Assembly: GCF_003576375.1 (NCBI RefSeq)
Contig: NZ_QWGE01000002.1
Coordinates: 186,001 to 250,000, forward strand
Length of the DNA stretch: 64,000 bases
Direction: 5' to 3'
From: Pontibacter oryzae
GTDB lineage: Bacteria; Bacteroidota; Bacteroidia; Cytophagales; Hymenobacteraceae
In this document: positions 44,264 through 53,330 of the stretch, one piece after another
Layout of the letters: each line of letters begins with the position of its first letter
How positions within the stretch are numbered: position 1 is the stretch's first letter
Notes under the pieces: model-generated
Seen by the model: the letters and a program-made list of their open reading frames with translations, nothing else
Told to the model about the DNA's origin: nothing
Database searches by the model: none
Program-made: the position numbers and the translations under genes

Positions 44264-44982
44264 TGGAAATTATCCCTGCCATAGACCTGATCGGCGGCCA
44301 GTGCGTACGCCTGACCGAAGGCGACTTTGCACAGCAAACCACTTACGACAGCAACCCGCTAGAGGTCGCCAAGCGCTTTGAAAGTCACGGCATTAAACGC
44401 CTTCACCTGGTAGACCTGGATGGTGCCCGTGCACGCAAGCCTGTAAACCTGAACGTTCTGGAAAGCATCGCCGCCAATACAAGCTTAACCATCGATTTTG
44501 GCGGTGGTTTGCAGTCTGACGAAGCTGTGAAACAGGCTTTTGATGCCGGAGCAGCCCAAATTACGGCCGGAAGCATTGCCGTGCGTGAGCCTGAAACCGT
44601 GAAAAGCTGGCTTTTGAAGTATGGCTCTGATAAGATCATCATAGGGGCAGATTTTAAGGGTACAAACATTGCTATCAGTGCCTGGACCGAGGAAAGCAAG
44701 TATCCATTGCAGGATTTCATCTCAGGGTACGTGCAAACCGGTGCCAAACTTTTCATTTGTACCGATGTAAGCAAAGATGGCAAACTGCAAGGCCCATCGC
44801 TTAATACTTACCGCCACCTTAAGCTTACACAGCCTGAGGCCGGTATAATTGCCAGCGGCGGCGTAACGACAATAGCTGACTTGAAAGAACTCCAGGAAAT
44901 CGGTGTGAAGGGGGCAATTATAGGTAAGGCAATTTACGAAGGCACCATCCAACTAAAAGATTTAGAACGATTTGTATGCTAA
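44260..44982 (+). CDS. hisA: ProFAR isomerase (phosphoribosylformimino-AICAR-phosphate isomerase)
   Basis: TIM-barrel isomerase of 240 residues in the middle of the histidine pathway. It has catalytic Asp in [19 protein letters not shown] near 5-20 and the second Asp in [15 protein letters not shown] near 165-180. The phosphate sites are DFGGGLQ and IASGGVTT. A second ATG three bases later is equally possible as the start. It overlaps hisH by four bases and hisF by seven. Confidence 0.95.
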   Translation: MMEIIPAIDLIGGQCVRLTEGDFAQQTTYDSNPLEVAKRFESHGIKRLHLVDLDGARARKPVNLNVLESIAANTSLTIDFGGGLQSDEAVKQAFDAGAAQITAGSIAVREPETVKSWLLKYGSDKIIIGADFKGTNIAISAWTEESKYPLQDFISGYVQTGAKLFICTDVSKDGKLQGPSLNTYRHLKLTQPEAGIIASGGVTTIADLKELQEIGVKGAIIGKAIYEGTIQLKDLERFVC

Positions 44983-45734
44983 CTAAACGCATTATCCCCT
45001 GCCTGGATATTAAAAATGGCCGTACGGTAAAAGGGGTGCAGTTCGAGAACATCCGCGATGCCGGCGACCCTGTGGAACTGGCAAAATGGTACGCCGCCGA
45101 GGGGGCCGACGAGTTGGTGTTCCTGGACATCACGGCCACCAACGAAGGCCGCAAAACCTTCGCAGAGCTTGTGCGCGACATTGCCAGGCACATTGATATT
45201 CCGTTTACAGTTGGTGGCGGTATAAGCTCCGTAGCTGATGTAGAGGTTCTGCTGCATGCCGGAGCCGACAAAGTTTCCGTTAACTCATCAGCCATTAAAA
45301 ACCCCGACCTGGTTTCAGAGCTGGCACGCCATTTCGGTAGCCAGTGCGTTACGGTGGCCATCGATACAAAGTATACCCCTGAGGCTGGCTGGAAGGTTTA
45401 TACCCGTGCTGGAACCGTTGAAACAGAGCATGCCACTGTGGATTGGGCCAAGCAAGTTACTGCGCTTGGGGCCGGCGAAATTCTACTGACTAGTATGAAC
45501 AACGATGGCACAAAAGCCGGCTTTGCTTTAGATATTACCGGCCAGGTTGCCAAAGCCGTGACTGTTCCGGTTATTGCTTCTGGCGGTGCCGGAAGCATGG
45601 AGCACTTTTTAGATGCATTTACTAAAGCACACGCCGACGCAGCTCTGGCAGCCAGCCTTTTTCACTTCCGTGAGCTGGGCGTGCCTGCGCTAAAGACATA
45701 CCTGAAAGAGCAGGGTATAGACGTACGCCTTTAA
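44976..45734 (+). CDS. hisF: Imidazole glycerol phosphate synthase, cyclase subunit
   Basis: TIM-barrel cyclase of 252 residues that with HisH forms IGP and AICAR. Catalytic Asp residues are in [16 protein letters not shown] near 5-20 and [14 protein letters not shown] near 170-183 (Met-Asn-Asn in place of the common Met-Asp-x). [18 protein letters not shown]-like VNSSAIKNP and [11 protein letters not shown] are the phosphate and barrel blocks. The commoner family sequence at the second site is SMDRDGT; here the residue before NDGT is Asn, while the catalytic Asp of DGT is retained. Confidence 0.95.
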   Translation: MLTKRIIPCLDIKNGRTVKGVQFENIRDAGDPVELAKWYAAEGADELVFLDITATNEGRKTFAELVRDIARHIDIPFTVGGGISSVADVEVLLHAGADKVSVNSSAIKNPDLVSELARHFGSQCVTVAIDTKYTPEAGWKVYTRAGTVETEHATVDWAKQVTALGAGEILLTSMNNDGTKAGFALDITGQVAKAVTVPVIASGGAGSMEHFLDAFTKAHADAALAASLFHFRELGVPALKTYLKEQGIDVRL

Positions 45735-45809
45735 CATTTAAGAATTGAAGCGTAGCTTTCAGGAGCAGGCACTTGAAATTCTTCATTCGCAATTTTAAAT
45801 TTATACACA

Positions 45810-46421
45810 GTGGAACTAGATTTTGATAAGGAAGGCGGCTTAGTGCCAGCCGTGATACAGGATAACTTGACCGGCCAGGTACTGATGCTGGGTTACATGA
45901 ACCAGGAAGCGCTGGACAAAACCCGTGAGCAAGGCTTGGTTACGTTCTTTTCCCGCTCAAAAAACCGCCTCTGGACCAAAGGCGAAACTTCCGGCAATAC
46001 GTTGGAGGTTATCAGCATTACCCGAGATTGCGATGCAGATTCTTTGCTCATAAAAGTCAAGCCTAACGGGCCTACCTGCCATACTGGCTCAACCAGCTGC
46101 TTTGGCGAGGAAGAGGCTGCCAACCGTGCCGCAGCCATCCGGTTTATTGCTCAGCTCGAAGAGGTAATTCAGGCGCGTAAAACCACTCCAGTGGAAGGGT
46201 CCTATACTAATTTCCTATATGAAAAAGGTGTGAATAAAATCGCCCAGAAAGTAGGAGAGGAGGCTGTAGAAACGGTAATAGACGCCGTAGCAGGAAAGCT
46301 AGACACCATGAAGGGTGAAGCGGCAGATCTATTGTATCACTTGTTGGTTCTCTTATCTGCTACTGGCCTGGAACTAAAAGATGTGGTTGCAGTCCTTAAG
46401 GAGCGGCATCAGAAAAAATAA
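45810..46421 (+). CDS. hisI: Bifunctional phosphoribosyl-AMP cyclohydrolase / phosphoribosyl-ATP pyrophosphatase
   Basis: A fusion of HisI and HisE activities in 203 residues, catalysing steps two and three of the pathway. The start is a GTG at 45810. The N-terminal cyclohydrolase (about 1-105) shows VLMLGYMNQEALDKT, FFSRSKNRLWTKGETSGN and the metal site DCDADSLL with TCHTGSTSCF. The C-terminal pyrophosphohydrolase (about 110-203) shows EGSYTNFLYEKGVNKIAQK (spaced over its helix) and KVGEEAVETVIDA. It ends the second his cluster. Confidence 0.95.
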   Translation: MELDFDKEGGLVPAVIQDNLTGQVLMLGYMNQEALDKTREQGLVTFFSRSKNRLWTKGETSGNTLEVISITRDCDADSLLIKVKPNGPTCHTGSTSCFGEEEAANRAAAIRFIAQLEEVIQARKTTPVEGSYTNFLYEKGVNKIAQKVGEEAVETVIDAVAGKLDTMKGEAADLLYHLLVLLSATGLELKDVVAVLKERHQKK

Positions 46422-46445
46422 GTAGCCGGTTAAAAAGTTATGTTA

Positions 46446-46479
46446 AGCAGTGGCGGGTTTATACTTGCCGCTGCTTTTT
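46446..46479 (+). terminator. Terminator after hisI
   Basis: A 9-bp stem with one wobble pair (46446-46454 with 46467-46475) around a 12-base loop, followed by TTTTTA. It lies just after the hisI stop and before the end of the convergent hydrolase gene. Confidence 0.65.
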
Positions 46480-47350
46480 ATGTGTGGGCTTGCATAAACG
46501 TATGTATAGCCTCTGAAACCTCGCCTCCTTTTTCTTCCTGCAAAAAATGCCCTGCGTTTATATGACGGATTTCTGCATCAGGATAAACAGCTTGCCATGT
46601 GTCTAAAAAGTTAGTAGGTAGTAGCTTATCCTTGTCGCCCCAAAGTATAAGTTTAGGTATTTTGCTGAGTTTTCCACGTTGTTTCCATAGTTCAGCAAAG
46701 TAAGGGTTTGCCTCGTGGAGCGCCTTTGCAAAATGCCAGGTGCCCAGCCGTTGCTTTGCAGATGTGAGGGGTTTCTGGTAGTGCTGGCGAATATCCTTAG
46801 TAAGGTGCTTCCGCTGTGAATACCCCATCGGTAGAAGCATACGGGCAGAAAAACCTAACTGTAAGTATAAAAACCTGCCAATAGGGCCGCTCATAAACTT
46901 ACTAACTTTCATCATATTTGCTTCTTTCTCCAGGCTCCACATCCAGGTATTCAAAATCACCACGCGCTTCACGTTTTCGGGGTGCTTTAAGGCATAGCGT
47001 AACCCAATTGGCCCACCAAAATCGTGAACCACCAAGGTAATATTCTTCAATTCCATGCTTGTGATGAGCTCTTCGAGGTTATCCGCATGTGCTTCGGGTG
47101 AATAGCTGAATTCGGATACAGGCTTATCTGATAGCCCAAAGCCCAGATGGTCGGGGGCAATGCAGCGATAGTTCCTTCGAAGAGACTTTAATTGCTGCCT
47201 CCACAAAAAAGACCAGGTAGGGGTGCCATGTACAAATACAATCGCCTCGCCTTCGCCTTCATCCACATAGTGCATGTTGCCATATTGCAGTCGCAACCAG
47301 CGGTGTTGAAAAGGGTAAAGTATAGTGTCAAGCCATTGTGGAGTTTTCAT
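46478..47350 (-). CDS. Alpha/beta hydrolase, haloalkane-dehalogenase-like
   Basis: A 290-residue alpha/beta hydrolase. The sequence is closest in style to haloalkane dehalogenases: oxyanion loop FVHGTPTWSFLWR near 41-53, APDHLGFGLSDKP near 66, nucleophile Asp110 in VVHDFGGP, and catalytic His in HINAGHFLQEE near 269. However, the residue after the nucleophile is Phe, where dehalogenases have the halide-binding Trp, so dehalogenation is doubtful. An epoxide hydrolase or esterase-type activity is as likely. The ATG at 47350 is chosen over one two codons upstream. It is monocistronic. Confidence 0.8.
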   Translation of the reverse strand: MKTPQWLDTILYPFQHRWLRLQYGNMHYVDEGEGEAIVFVHGTPTWSFLWRQQLKSLRRNYRCIAPDHLGFGLSDKPVSEFSYSPEAHADNLEELITSMELKNITLVVHDFGGPIGLRYALKHPENVKRVVILNTWMWSLEKEANMMKVSKFMSGPIGRFLYLQLGFSARMLLPMGYSQRKHLTKDIRQHYQKPLTSAKQRLGTWHFAKALHEANPYFAELWKQRGKLSKIPKLILWGDKDKLLPTNFLDTWQAVYPDAEIRHINAGHFLQEEKGGEVSEAIHTFMQAHT

Positions 47351-47654
47351 GGGCATGCAGTTATTACATTTTATATTTCACAGATAGCAAAGTAACTTCC
47401 TCATTTTGAGTTAATCTCCTTTAAACTTCTACGTAATAGCAGTTAATAATTACTTTTAAAATAAAATATAACGTCGTTACGCTAAAGAAAGCAAGTTGTT
47501 GATGCACAGAGGTATATACAGATAACGGAACGCTTGTTTATCAGTATAGTTAGGTATATCTGGTTGTGCTATAGCACGCAGTCGTGATACTGGCCTGTAG
47601 GTTCATCAATTTAAGACGTGTCACGTATGTAGGATCAAACAATATACTGTATTT
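47351..47654. other. Intergenic region of about 300 bp without recognisable gene
   Basis: AT-rich sequence between two divergent genes. It contains one CGTGATAC copy (near 47582) like those between trpG and trpD. I see no RNA gene or strong hairpin. Confidence 0.5.
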
Positions 47655-49328
47655 GTGTCTCAGAATAATAAGTCGTCAAAAAAAGCGAAGCACTGGCTGC
47701 AAATAAGTGCATGGGTATTTGGAATATCAGTGTTTCTTTTTGTAGGGCTGCTAGGCTTTACAAATTGGATCCAGAACAAGGTGGAGCGCATGGTGGCACA
47801 GCAATCCGATGGCGTGTATGACTTAAAACTTTATGGGCTTGAGATCTCACCTTTTATCGGAAGCATGTCAGTGGATAGTATCTCGTTGGTGCCGGACTAC
47901 GAGCGTTGGGAGATGCTTCAAAAGCAGGGAAATGAGACGGCACGTATGCTACTGGATTTGCAAACCGGAGAAGTAGCAGTTAGGGGCCTTGATATGATCA
48001 GCGTGCTATTCGGCAAGAAAGTAGATCTTGACGCACTAATCCTTGAAAAACCGAAGCTATTGATGACGGTTATGCGGCGAGATACCACGGCACAGCATAA
48101 GCCCATGCACGAGAGAGCGTCCGATATGCTTAAAAACCTGCACATTGGTAAAATTGATCTGAACAAGGCCCAACTGCGCTACCGTGAACAACCTAAAAGC
48201 GATGCTTACATCTTTTCTGTTGCCGAGCTGATGCTATCAGTTGATGACTTTAAATTAGACAGCCAGTCTTTCCACGCACAAGATCGGGCTTACTACGCGA
48301 GGCGGATGAAGCTAAAAACAGGAAAAGCGAGTTATCTTTTACCGGATGGGCTATACAAGGCCAGTGCAGACTCGATAATGATAGACACAAAGCAGCAAAT
48401 ATTGCTGGCTAAGCAGGTTGCCCTAACACCTATAGCTACTATTGCACAGATGGCAAAGGCGAAAGGTAAAGCCACTACCCGGACTACGCTTAACATACCA
48501 CTAATTAGGTTCGATGGCCTAAGCTATACGGCTCACTCTCAGAACAACAACTTCATTGCCCAAAAACTACTCTTACAGGATTTAACAATGGAGGCATTTA
48601 AAGACAAACAACATTACAAGGACAAAGGAACCAAACAGCTAATTCATGAAATGGCACAAAGCGTGAAAACGCCTTTCCGTGTTGAGAAATTGGAATTAAA
48701 AAACGGGTATATACGCTATTCAGAGTTGGTGCCCAAAGCCATAGAACGAGGGCATATCACATTTAACTTTTTACAGGTATCAGGCTCAAATATCTCTAAC
48801 ATGCCTAAGTACATGACTCTGAAGACGCCTGCTGTTATACATGCATCTACCAAAGTAATGGGCAAAGCACCTTTGCAGTTTACCCTACGGATGCCGCTGC
48901 TAAGCAATAATGGCTACCACCGTATAGAAGGCCACATTGGCGAAACCGATCCGGCTATACTTAATCCTATCTTGTCGCCAACTGCGTTTGTGCGCATTGA
49001 GAGTGGGCATATAAGCAGAGGTGATTTCGACATTAAACTGACCAAGGATAACGCTACAGGTGAAATGAAAATCATTTACAGCAACCTCGACGTTGAGCTA
49101 CTCAATAAAGGGAGCGGCGGAAAACAAGGTTTGGGCAAAGAAATTATCTCCGAAATAGCCGATTGGGTTGCTATTAAAGACAGTAACCCCAAAGATGGCA
49201 AAGACCCGCGCATTGGTGATATCACAGTTAACCGAAACACACAAACATCGGCTTTCAGCTATTGGAAGGACTGCCTGGCAAGTGGTTTTTTGTCGAGCAT
49301 GGGGCTAAAGCAAGTAGCTAAAAAATAG
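47655..49328 (+). CDS. Membrane-anchored AsmA-like hypothetical protein
   Basis: A 557-residue protein with GTG start. One membrane helix lies near the N-terminus (about 16-38: ISAWVFGISVFLFVGLLGF). The rest is periplasmic and rich in beta strands, with an early segment (LKLYGLEISPFIGSMSVDSISLVPD with a break, then EVAVRGLDM) resembling the AsmA/DUF748-type repeating-groove proteins that bridge the envelope and may carry lipids. No catalytic motif is seen. It ends convergent to alr. The family is a tentative reading. Confidence 0.6.
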   Translation: MSQNNKSSKKAKHWLQISAWVFGISVFLFVGLLGFTNWIQNKVERMVAQQSDGVYDLKLYGLEISPFIGSMSVDSISLVPDYERWEMLQKQGNETARMLLDLQTGEVAVRGLDMISVLFGKKVDLDALILEKPKLLMTVMRRDTTAQHKPMHERASDMLKNLHIGKIDLNKAQLRYREQPKSDAYIFSVAELMLSVDDFKLDSQSFHAQDRAYYARRMKLKTGKASYLLPDGLYKASADSIMIDTKQQILLAKQVALTPIATIAQMAKAKGKATTRTTLNIPLIRFDGLSYTAHSQNNNFIAQKLLLQDLTMEAFKDKQHYKDKGTKQLIHEMAQSVKTPFRVEKLELKNGYIRYSELVPKAIERGHITFNFLQVSGSNISNMPKYMTLKTPAVIHASTKVMGKAPLQFTLRMPLLSNNGYHRIEGHIGETDPAILNPILSPTAFVRIESGHISRGDFDIKLTKDNATGEMKIIYSNLDVELLNKGSGGKQGLGKEIISEIADWVAIKDSNPKDGKDPRIGDITVNRNTQTSAFSYWKDCLASGFLSSMGLKQVAKK

Positions 49329-49357
49329 AGTATTTATACTTTAACTTGCCTAATGCA

Positions 49358-50509
49358 TCAATCTATAACATAGCGAGGTATATTTGCAGGTAACCTGGTG
49401 AGTAACTCGTAGTTAAGCTGTGTGCTTAGCTCTCCGAACGATGCGACAGTTATACTTTCGTTGCCTTGGCTACCTAGTAACACCACCTCATCGTTCTTTT
49501 GCACGTCCTGTAGCTCGGTGATATCAACCATCATCACGTTCATGTTTACGGTGCCTACCACGGCAGCGCGGGTTCCTTTTATTAGAACGTGGCCCTGGTT
49601 GCTGAGGGCACGGCTATAACCCCATGCATAACCCACTGGCACAATGGCCAGTTGCATATCCCGAGGTGCCTGAAAGGATGTGCCATAGCCAATAAACTCC
49701 CCCTGCGGCACAGATTTAATGCTCATCACTCGGCTTTTCCAAGTTATAAGTCGGCGTAGCGGGTCCTTTTTTATGGTATGCTGGCTCACATAATGGCTGT
49801 ATGTTTCGGGGCTTGGCCAAAAACCATATTGCATAATGCCGATGCGCACCATGTCCATGTGCGTTTCGGGGTAGGTTATCATGGCGGCTGAACAAGCTGT
49901 ATGGACCTGTTTTGGGCTTAAGCCACTGGTTCTGATGTAGGAAAGCTGATTTTTGAAAAGCTCATGTTGCGCCAACACGCGGTCATGGTTTTGCAGGCTT
50001 TCGGCTCCAGCGTAATGGGTGCATACTCCCTGAAGCTCAACTTGGGCTTTACACTTCTCTAACGATGCGAGGGCGTGCTCTAGGCTTGGTCTGTCAAATC
50101 CTGTTCGGTTCATGCCTGTTTCTAACTCCAGATGTAATTTTGCCTTTTTGCCCAGTTTTTCAGAAATGGTAGCCGCCTCTAACAAGCGGTCCAGTTCGAA
50201 AACGAAAAACTCAATATCGTGCGCAATGGCCCACTCCAGCTCCTCATTATCAAGGTAGCCCATAATCAGGATGGTTGCTGGTTTTGTAAGCGTTTGTAGC
50301 AGCCGGTGCGCCTCATCGGCACTGAAAACTGAAAAATGAGAGATGCCGCATTCCTGCGCGATTGGTACAAACTGCTCAATGCCATGGCCATAGGCATTGC
50401 CTTTTACTACAGAAGACAACTGTACGCCCGAGCCGATTTCCTGCCGCAGAAATGCAATGTTGTTTTGAAGTGCTGATTTACTAATCTCTATATAAGAGCT
50501 ATGAAACAT
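49358..50509 (-). CDS. alr: Alanine racemase
   Basis: PLP enzyme that makes D-alanine for peptidoglycan. The 383 residues show the PLP lysine Lys36 in SVVKGNAYGHG and the second catalytic base Tyr275 in FIGYGTSF. HLELETGMNRTGF near 126 and MVRIGIMQYG near 220 are the usual barrel and substrate blocks. It lies 10 bases downstream of an M20 amidohydrolase on the same strand and is probably co-transcribed with it. Confidence 0.95.
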   Translation of the reverse strand: MFHSSYIEISKSALQNNIAFLRQEIGSGVQLSSVVKGNAYGHGIEQFVPIAQECGISHFSVFSADEAHRLLQTLTKPATILIMGYLDNEELEWAIAHDIEFFVFELDRLLEAATISEKLGKKAKLHLELETGMNRTGFDRPSLEHALASLEKCKAQVELQGVCTHYAGAESLQNHDRVLAQHELFKNQLSYIRTSGLSPKQVHTACSAAMITYPETHMDMVRIGIMQYGFWPSPETYSHYVSQHTIKKDPLRRLITWKSRVMSIKSVPQGEFIGYGTSFQAPRDMQLAIVPVGYAWGYSRALSNQGHVLIKGTRAAVVGTVNMNVMMVDITELQDVQKNDEVVLLGSQGNESITVASFGELSTQLNYELLTRLPANIPRYVID

Positions 50510-50518
50510 AGGGTGTTA

Positions 50519-51682
50519 TTAGTTAATTATTTCTTGTATGATGGCGTAAAATAACCTTGCGCCGGTAGGTATCAGGTCATCAGGGAAGTCATAGTCGGAG
50601 TGGTGCAGTTGCGGCTGGTCGGTGCCGGATCCTAAACCAAAGAAGGCACCTTTATACTTTGCAGTGAAATGCCCGAAATCCTCAGACCACCTGAAAGGAT
50701 GTACGGCCTCCGTTACTTGGAGTTGAAGCGCCCTCGCCGCTTGGCGCACAAGCTGTACTTCCTGTTGATGATTTATAGTGGCCGGAAACTCCTCTGCAAA
50801 CCGGATGCTATGCTGTAAGCCATACGTAGCGGCTATTTGCTGAACAGCCGCTGCCGCAAGGATTTTAAGCGTTTGTAAATCCTGGGGCCGGTAGGAGCGG
50901 AGGGTAGCCATGACCGTTGCAAAACCAGGGTTTGTGCCGAAGGCTATCTCTCCTAAACGTGCGTGGATGACTGTTAAAAGCGTTAGGTCCTGAAAGGTTT
51001 GTTTTTGGGCTACGATGTTGTTGAAAGCAAGTACTATTTCGGCCATAGCTTGCCCAGGGCTGACGCCATTTTCCGGCTCTGCAGCATGCGAAGGTTTTCC
51101 TGTAAGCTCCACAACCATACCGGTGGAGGCTGCGGCAAACACATTATCCCTAACAATAACCTGGTGCTTTGGCCAGCCTGGCAAGTTATGCAACCCGAAA
51201 ACATAGTCGGGTTTGATGTTCGCTTGAAATACCTTATCCTGAAGTATGGCCCAGGCACCTGCACCGGTTTCTTCAGCGGGCTGGAAAAGCAAAACTACCT
51301 TTCCCTGTGCAGGTCTGCCCTGATGTAGCAGAGCTCCGAGACCTGCAAGGATAGCCATGTGTCCATCATGCCCGCATTTATGCCCTATCCCGGCACGAAC
51401 TGAAGTATAAGGTAGGCTCAGGTTTGTAGCAGCAATTGGCAGGGCATCTAACTCAGCCCGGAATATAATGGTAGGGCCATCTTTTGAAGCGTTGCCGTGG
51501 AAAACTAATGCCAAGCCATTTCCTCCCAGCCCGGTATATACCTCATCGGGATTATACTGAGTGATAAAGCCTTGGATTCGATCCGACGTTTCAGACTCAG
51601 AACCAGAAAGCTCCGGGTGCTGGTGTAAATTTTGCCGTAAAGTGATGAGGTTTGATAAGTCTGGAAATTCTTGATGCTGCAT
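50519..51682 (-). CDS. M20-family amidohydrolase
   Basis: A 387-residue dizinc amidohydrolase of the hippurate hydrolase / N-acyl-amino-acid amidohydrolase (HipO/AmhX-like) group. The motifs are LRQNLHQHPELSGSE near 14-28, GHKCGHDGHMAIL near 92-104 with the metal-binding Cys and His, QPAEETGAGA near 128, a dimerisation domain with GKPSHAAEPENGVSPG near 190, and GSGTDQPQLHHSDYDFPDD (spaced) near the C-terminus. No signal peptide is present, so it acts in the cytoplasm. The substrate is unknown; pairing with alr hints at amino-acid recycling, by context only. Confidence 0.87.
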   Translation of the reverse strand: MQHQEFPDLSNLITLRQNLHQHPELSGSESETSDRIQGFITQYNPDEVYTGLGGNGLALVFHGNASKDGPTIIFRAELDALPIAATNLSLPYTSVRAGIGHKCGHDGHMAILAGLGALLHQGRPAQGKVVLLFQPAEETGAGAWAILQDKVFQANIKPDYVFGLHNLPGWPKHQVIVRDNVFAAASTGMVVELTGKPSHAAEPENGVSPGQAMAEIVLAFNNIVAQKQTFQDLTLLTVIHARLGEIAFGTNPGFATVMATLRSYRPQDLQTLKILAAAAVQQIAATYGLQHSIRFAEEFPATINHQQEVQLVRQAARALQLQVTEAVHPFRWSEDFGHFTAKYKGAFFGLGSGTDQPQLHHSDYDFPDDLIPTGARLFYAIIQEIIN

Positions 51683-51765
51683 GGTTATGGTATTGGTTAT
51701 ACTTCATTCAGGCAATATCAAGTTACGGAAATAGCGGCAGAGCTGCTATTATTGGGCTTAAAGAA

Positions 51766-51802
51766 AAGACCTTGCAGCGGGCATAGCCACGAGCAAGGTC
51801 TT
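51766..51802 (-). terminator. Terminator for the type IX-secreted protein gene
   Basis: A perfect 10-bp stem (51766-51775 with 51793-51802) with a 17-base loop. On the minus strand it is followed by TTTTCTTT. It lies 25 nt after the stop of the gene at 51827-53125. Confidence 0.7.
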
Positions 51803-51826
51803 AAGTATAAAAACAGGAAAGGTTGA

Positions 51827-53125
51827 TTATCTTACTACCAATTTTTCGCGGTAAGTTATATTGTTGTGTGTAAGTAGCACAATATAAACACCCTCTTGCA
51901 GCTCGCCGGCTGCTAATATTTGAGTGCCTGGGGTTGCCTGAGAGAGTTCAACAGATTTGTTCCTAACAATGCTTCCTCCAAAGCTCATGATCGTAATGTT
52001 TGCTTGGCCGTTGTTAGCCACTCCCTTCAATTCAAATTTAACCTCCTGGTTTTGTACCAGTGTAGGGTAAACTGACATTTTAGCGCCAGATGTAGCGATA
52101 TTTGATGAAGCGGGTATTTCAGCCACGTTAGAAATCAGTTTGCTGCCGTCTTTATTAAACTGCGTTATGCGGTAGTATACTTTGCCAACCTTCGCGGTCT
52201 TGTCTGTGTACATATAAACCAGCTTATTATCTTCAAGGCTAGTGTTGAGTTGTGTAGCGCTTAAAGCCTCATATAATGTGCCGTCCTGGCTGCGTTCAAC
52301 GCTAAAAGCTAGCTTTTGCGCCTCAGCCTCCGTTGTCCAGGATAGGTTGATTTGACCTTTGTCGGCCACTGCTGTTAATTTCAGGAAATGAACCGCTGGC
52401 AGCAATACCTGGTTTTCAGTTATCGAGGTGGCTGTGAAGTTATCAAAAACAGCAGTGCTTGGCTTAGCTTCACAGGTGTCGTGCACATCGTTTGGAGCAA
52501 CGTATAAGTTATGACCCAAAACCGCATCGCCCGCATTCGCCCAACTTAATGGAATGCTTTTGCTCTCACGGTAAGCCACAAGTTCAGTGCCCATGTATAC
52601 TTCCATTTCGCCGGTTATAGGCAAGTAGCGAAAGCTGTAAAACGATAACTCATCGGTGGTTGGTACAGTGGCAATATCTTTTAGCATAACCACTTCGCCA
52701 TTGGCTAGCGTGTAGCGGAGCTGTAATTTGTAATCCTGAATAAATAGGCTAAATACTGGTGGTTGCGTGGCATCCTGATGAAGACGCGCAAAAAGGCTTC
52801 CGTTGCCATTAGTGTTATGCGCGTTAAACTCAAAGCTAACTTCCAATCCATCCACGTTAAAATCGCTGCCATCCATTACGAAGCTAACAGGGGCAGGAGC
52901 CGGGGCTGCATTGTGATCTTGCGCAATACCCAAACCGTTAGAGGCTGCAACACCACCCGACACAATTCCGGCATGAGCACCTAATGCTTTCGCTGACTTA
53001 CCATACTTCGCCGCAGTGGCAGGCTGGTTCCTGTCATCCCAATTAAACTCACTTATCAGCGACTGCGCAGCCAGTGAGTAAACGGTGAATAGAGATACAG
53101 CAAGTGTAAAGAAAGACTTTTTCAT
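51827..53125 (-). CDS. Secreted protein with type IX secretion sorting domain
   Basis: A 432-residue extracellular or surface protein. The ATG at 53125 begins the signal peptide (MKKSFFTLAVSLFTVYSLAAQ). Residues about 40-230 look like a lectin- or laminin-G-like beta sandwich (VSFEFNAHNTNGNGSLFARL, DYKLQLRYTLANGEVVML). A fibronectin-like domain follows at about 245-335 (LTAVADKGQINLSWTTEAEAQKL with a break, FSVERSQDG). The C-terminal type IX domain is about 350-432 (YPTLVQNQEVKFELKG, LQEGVYIVLLTH, YREKLVVR). No catalytic residues are evident. It is monocistronic. Confidence 0.82.
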   Translation of the reverse strand: MKKSFFTLAVSLFTVYSLAAQSLISEFNWDDRNQPATAAKYGKSAKALGAHAGIVSGGVAASNGLGIAQDHNAAPAPAPVSFVMDGSDFNVDGLEVSFEFNAHNTNGNGSLFARLHQDATQPPVFSLFIQDYKLQLRYTLANGEVVMLKDIATVPTTDELSFYSFRYLPITGEMEVYMGTELVAYRESKSIPLSWANAGDAVLGHNLYVAPNDVHDTCEAKPSTAVFDNFTATSITENQVLLPAVHFLKLTAVADKGQINLSWTTEAEAQKLAFSVERSQDGTLYEALSATQLNTSLEDNKLVYMYTDKTAKVGKVYYRITQFNKDGSKLISNVAEIPASSNIATSGAKMSVYPTLVQNQEVKFELKGVANNGQANITIMSFGGSIVRNKSVELSQATPGTQILAAGELQEGVYIVLLTHNNITYREKLVVR

Positions 53126-53276
53126 ATATAGCGCATTAGCGTTAAACACTAATGCTTCTTTAATGGCTAATGCTGTGCCATAAATTATTTTTTTTAAGAT
53201 GGTCTGTTTTTAGCCAATAAGCATAGATATAGCTATATGATAGTAATGTAATGTTCCAGATTAGGGAAATCAAAAA

Positions 53277-53307
53277 CGCCAGTTTTCCATTTTATGGAAA
53301 ACTGGCG
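53277..53307 (-). terminator. Terminator of the hybrid kinase gene
   Basis: A perfect 14-bp stem (53277-53290 with 53294-53307) and a three-base loop. On the minus strand it is followed by GTTTTTG, 24 nt beyond the kinase stop codon. Confidence 0.8.
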
Positions 53308-53330
53308 CCAGGGTGCTGATTATACTTTTT

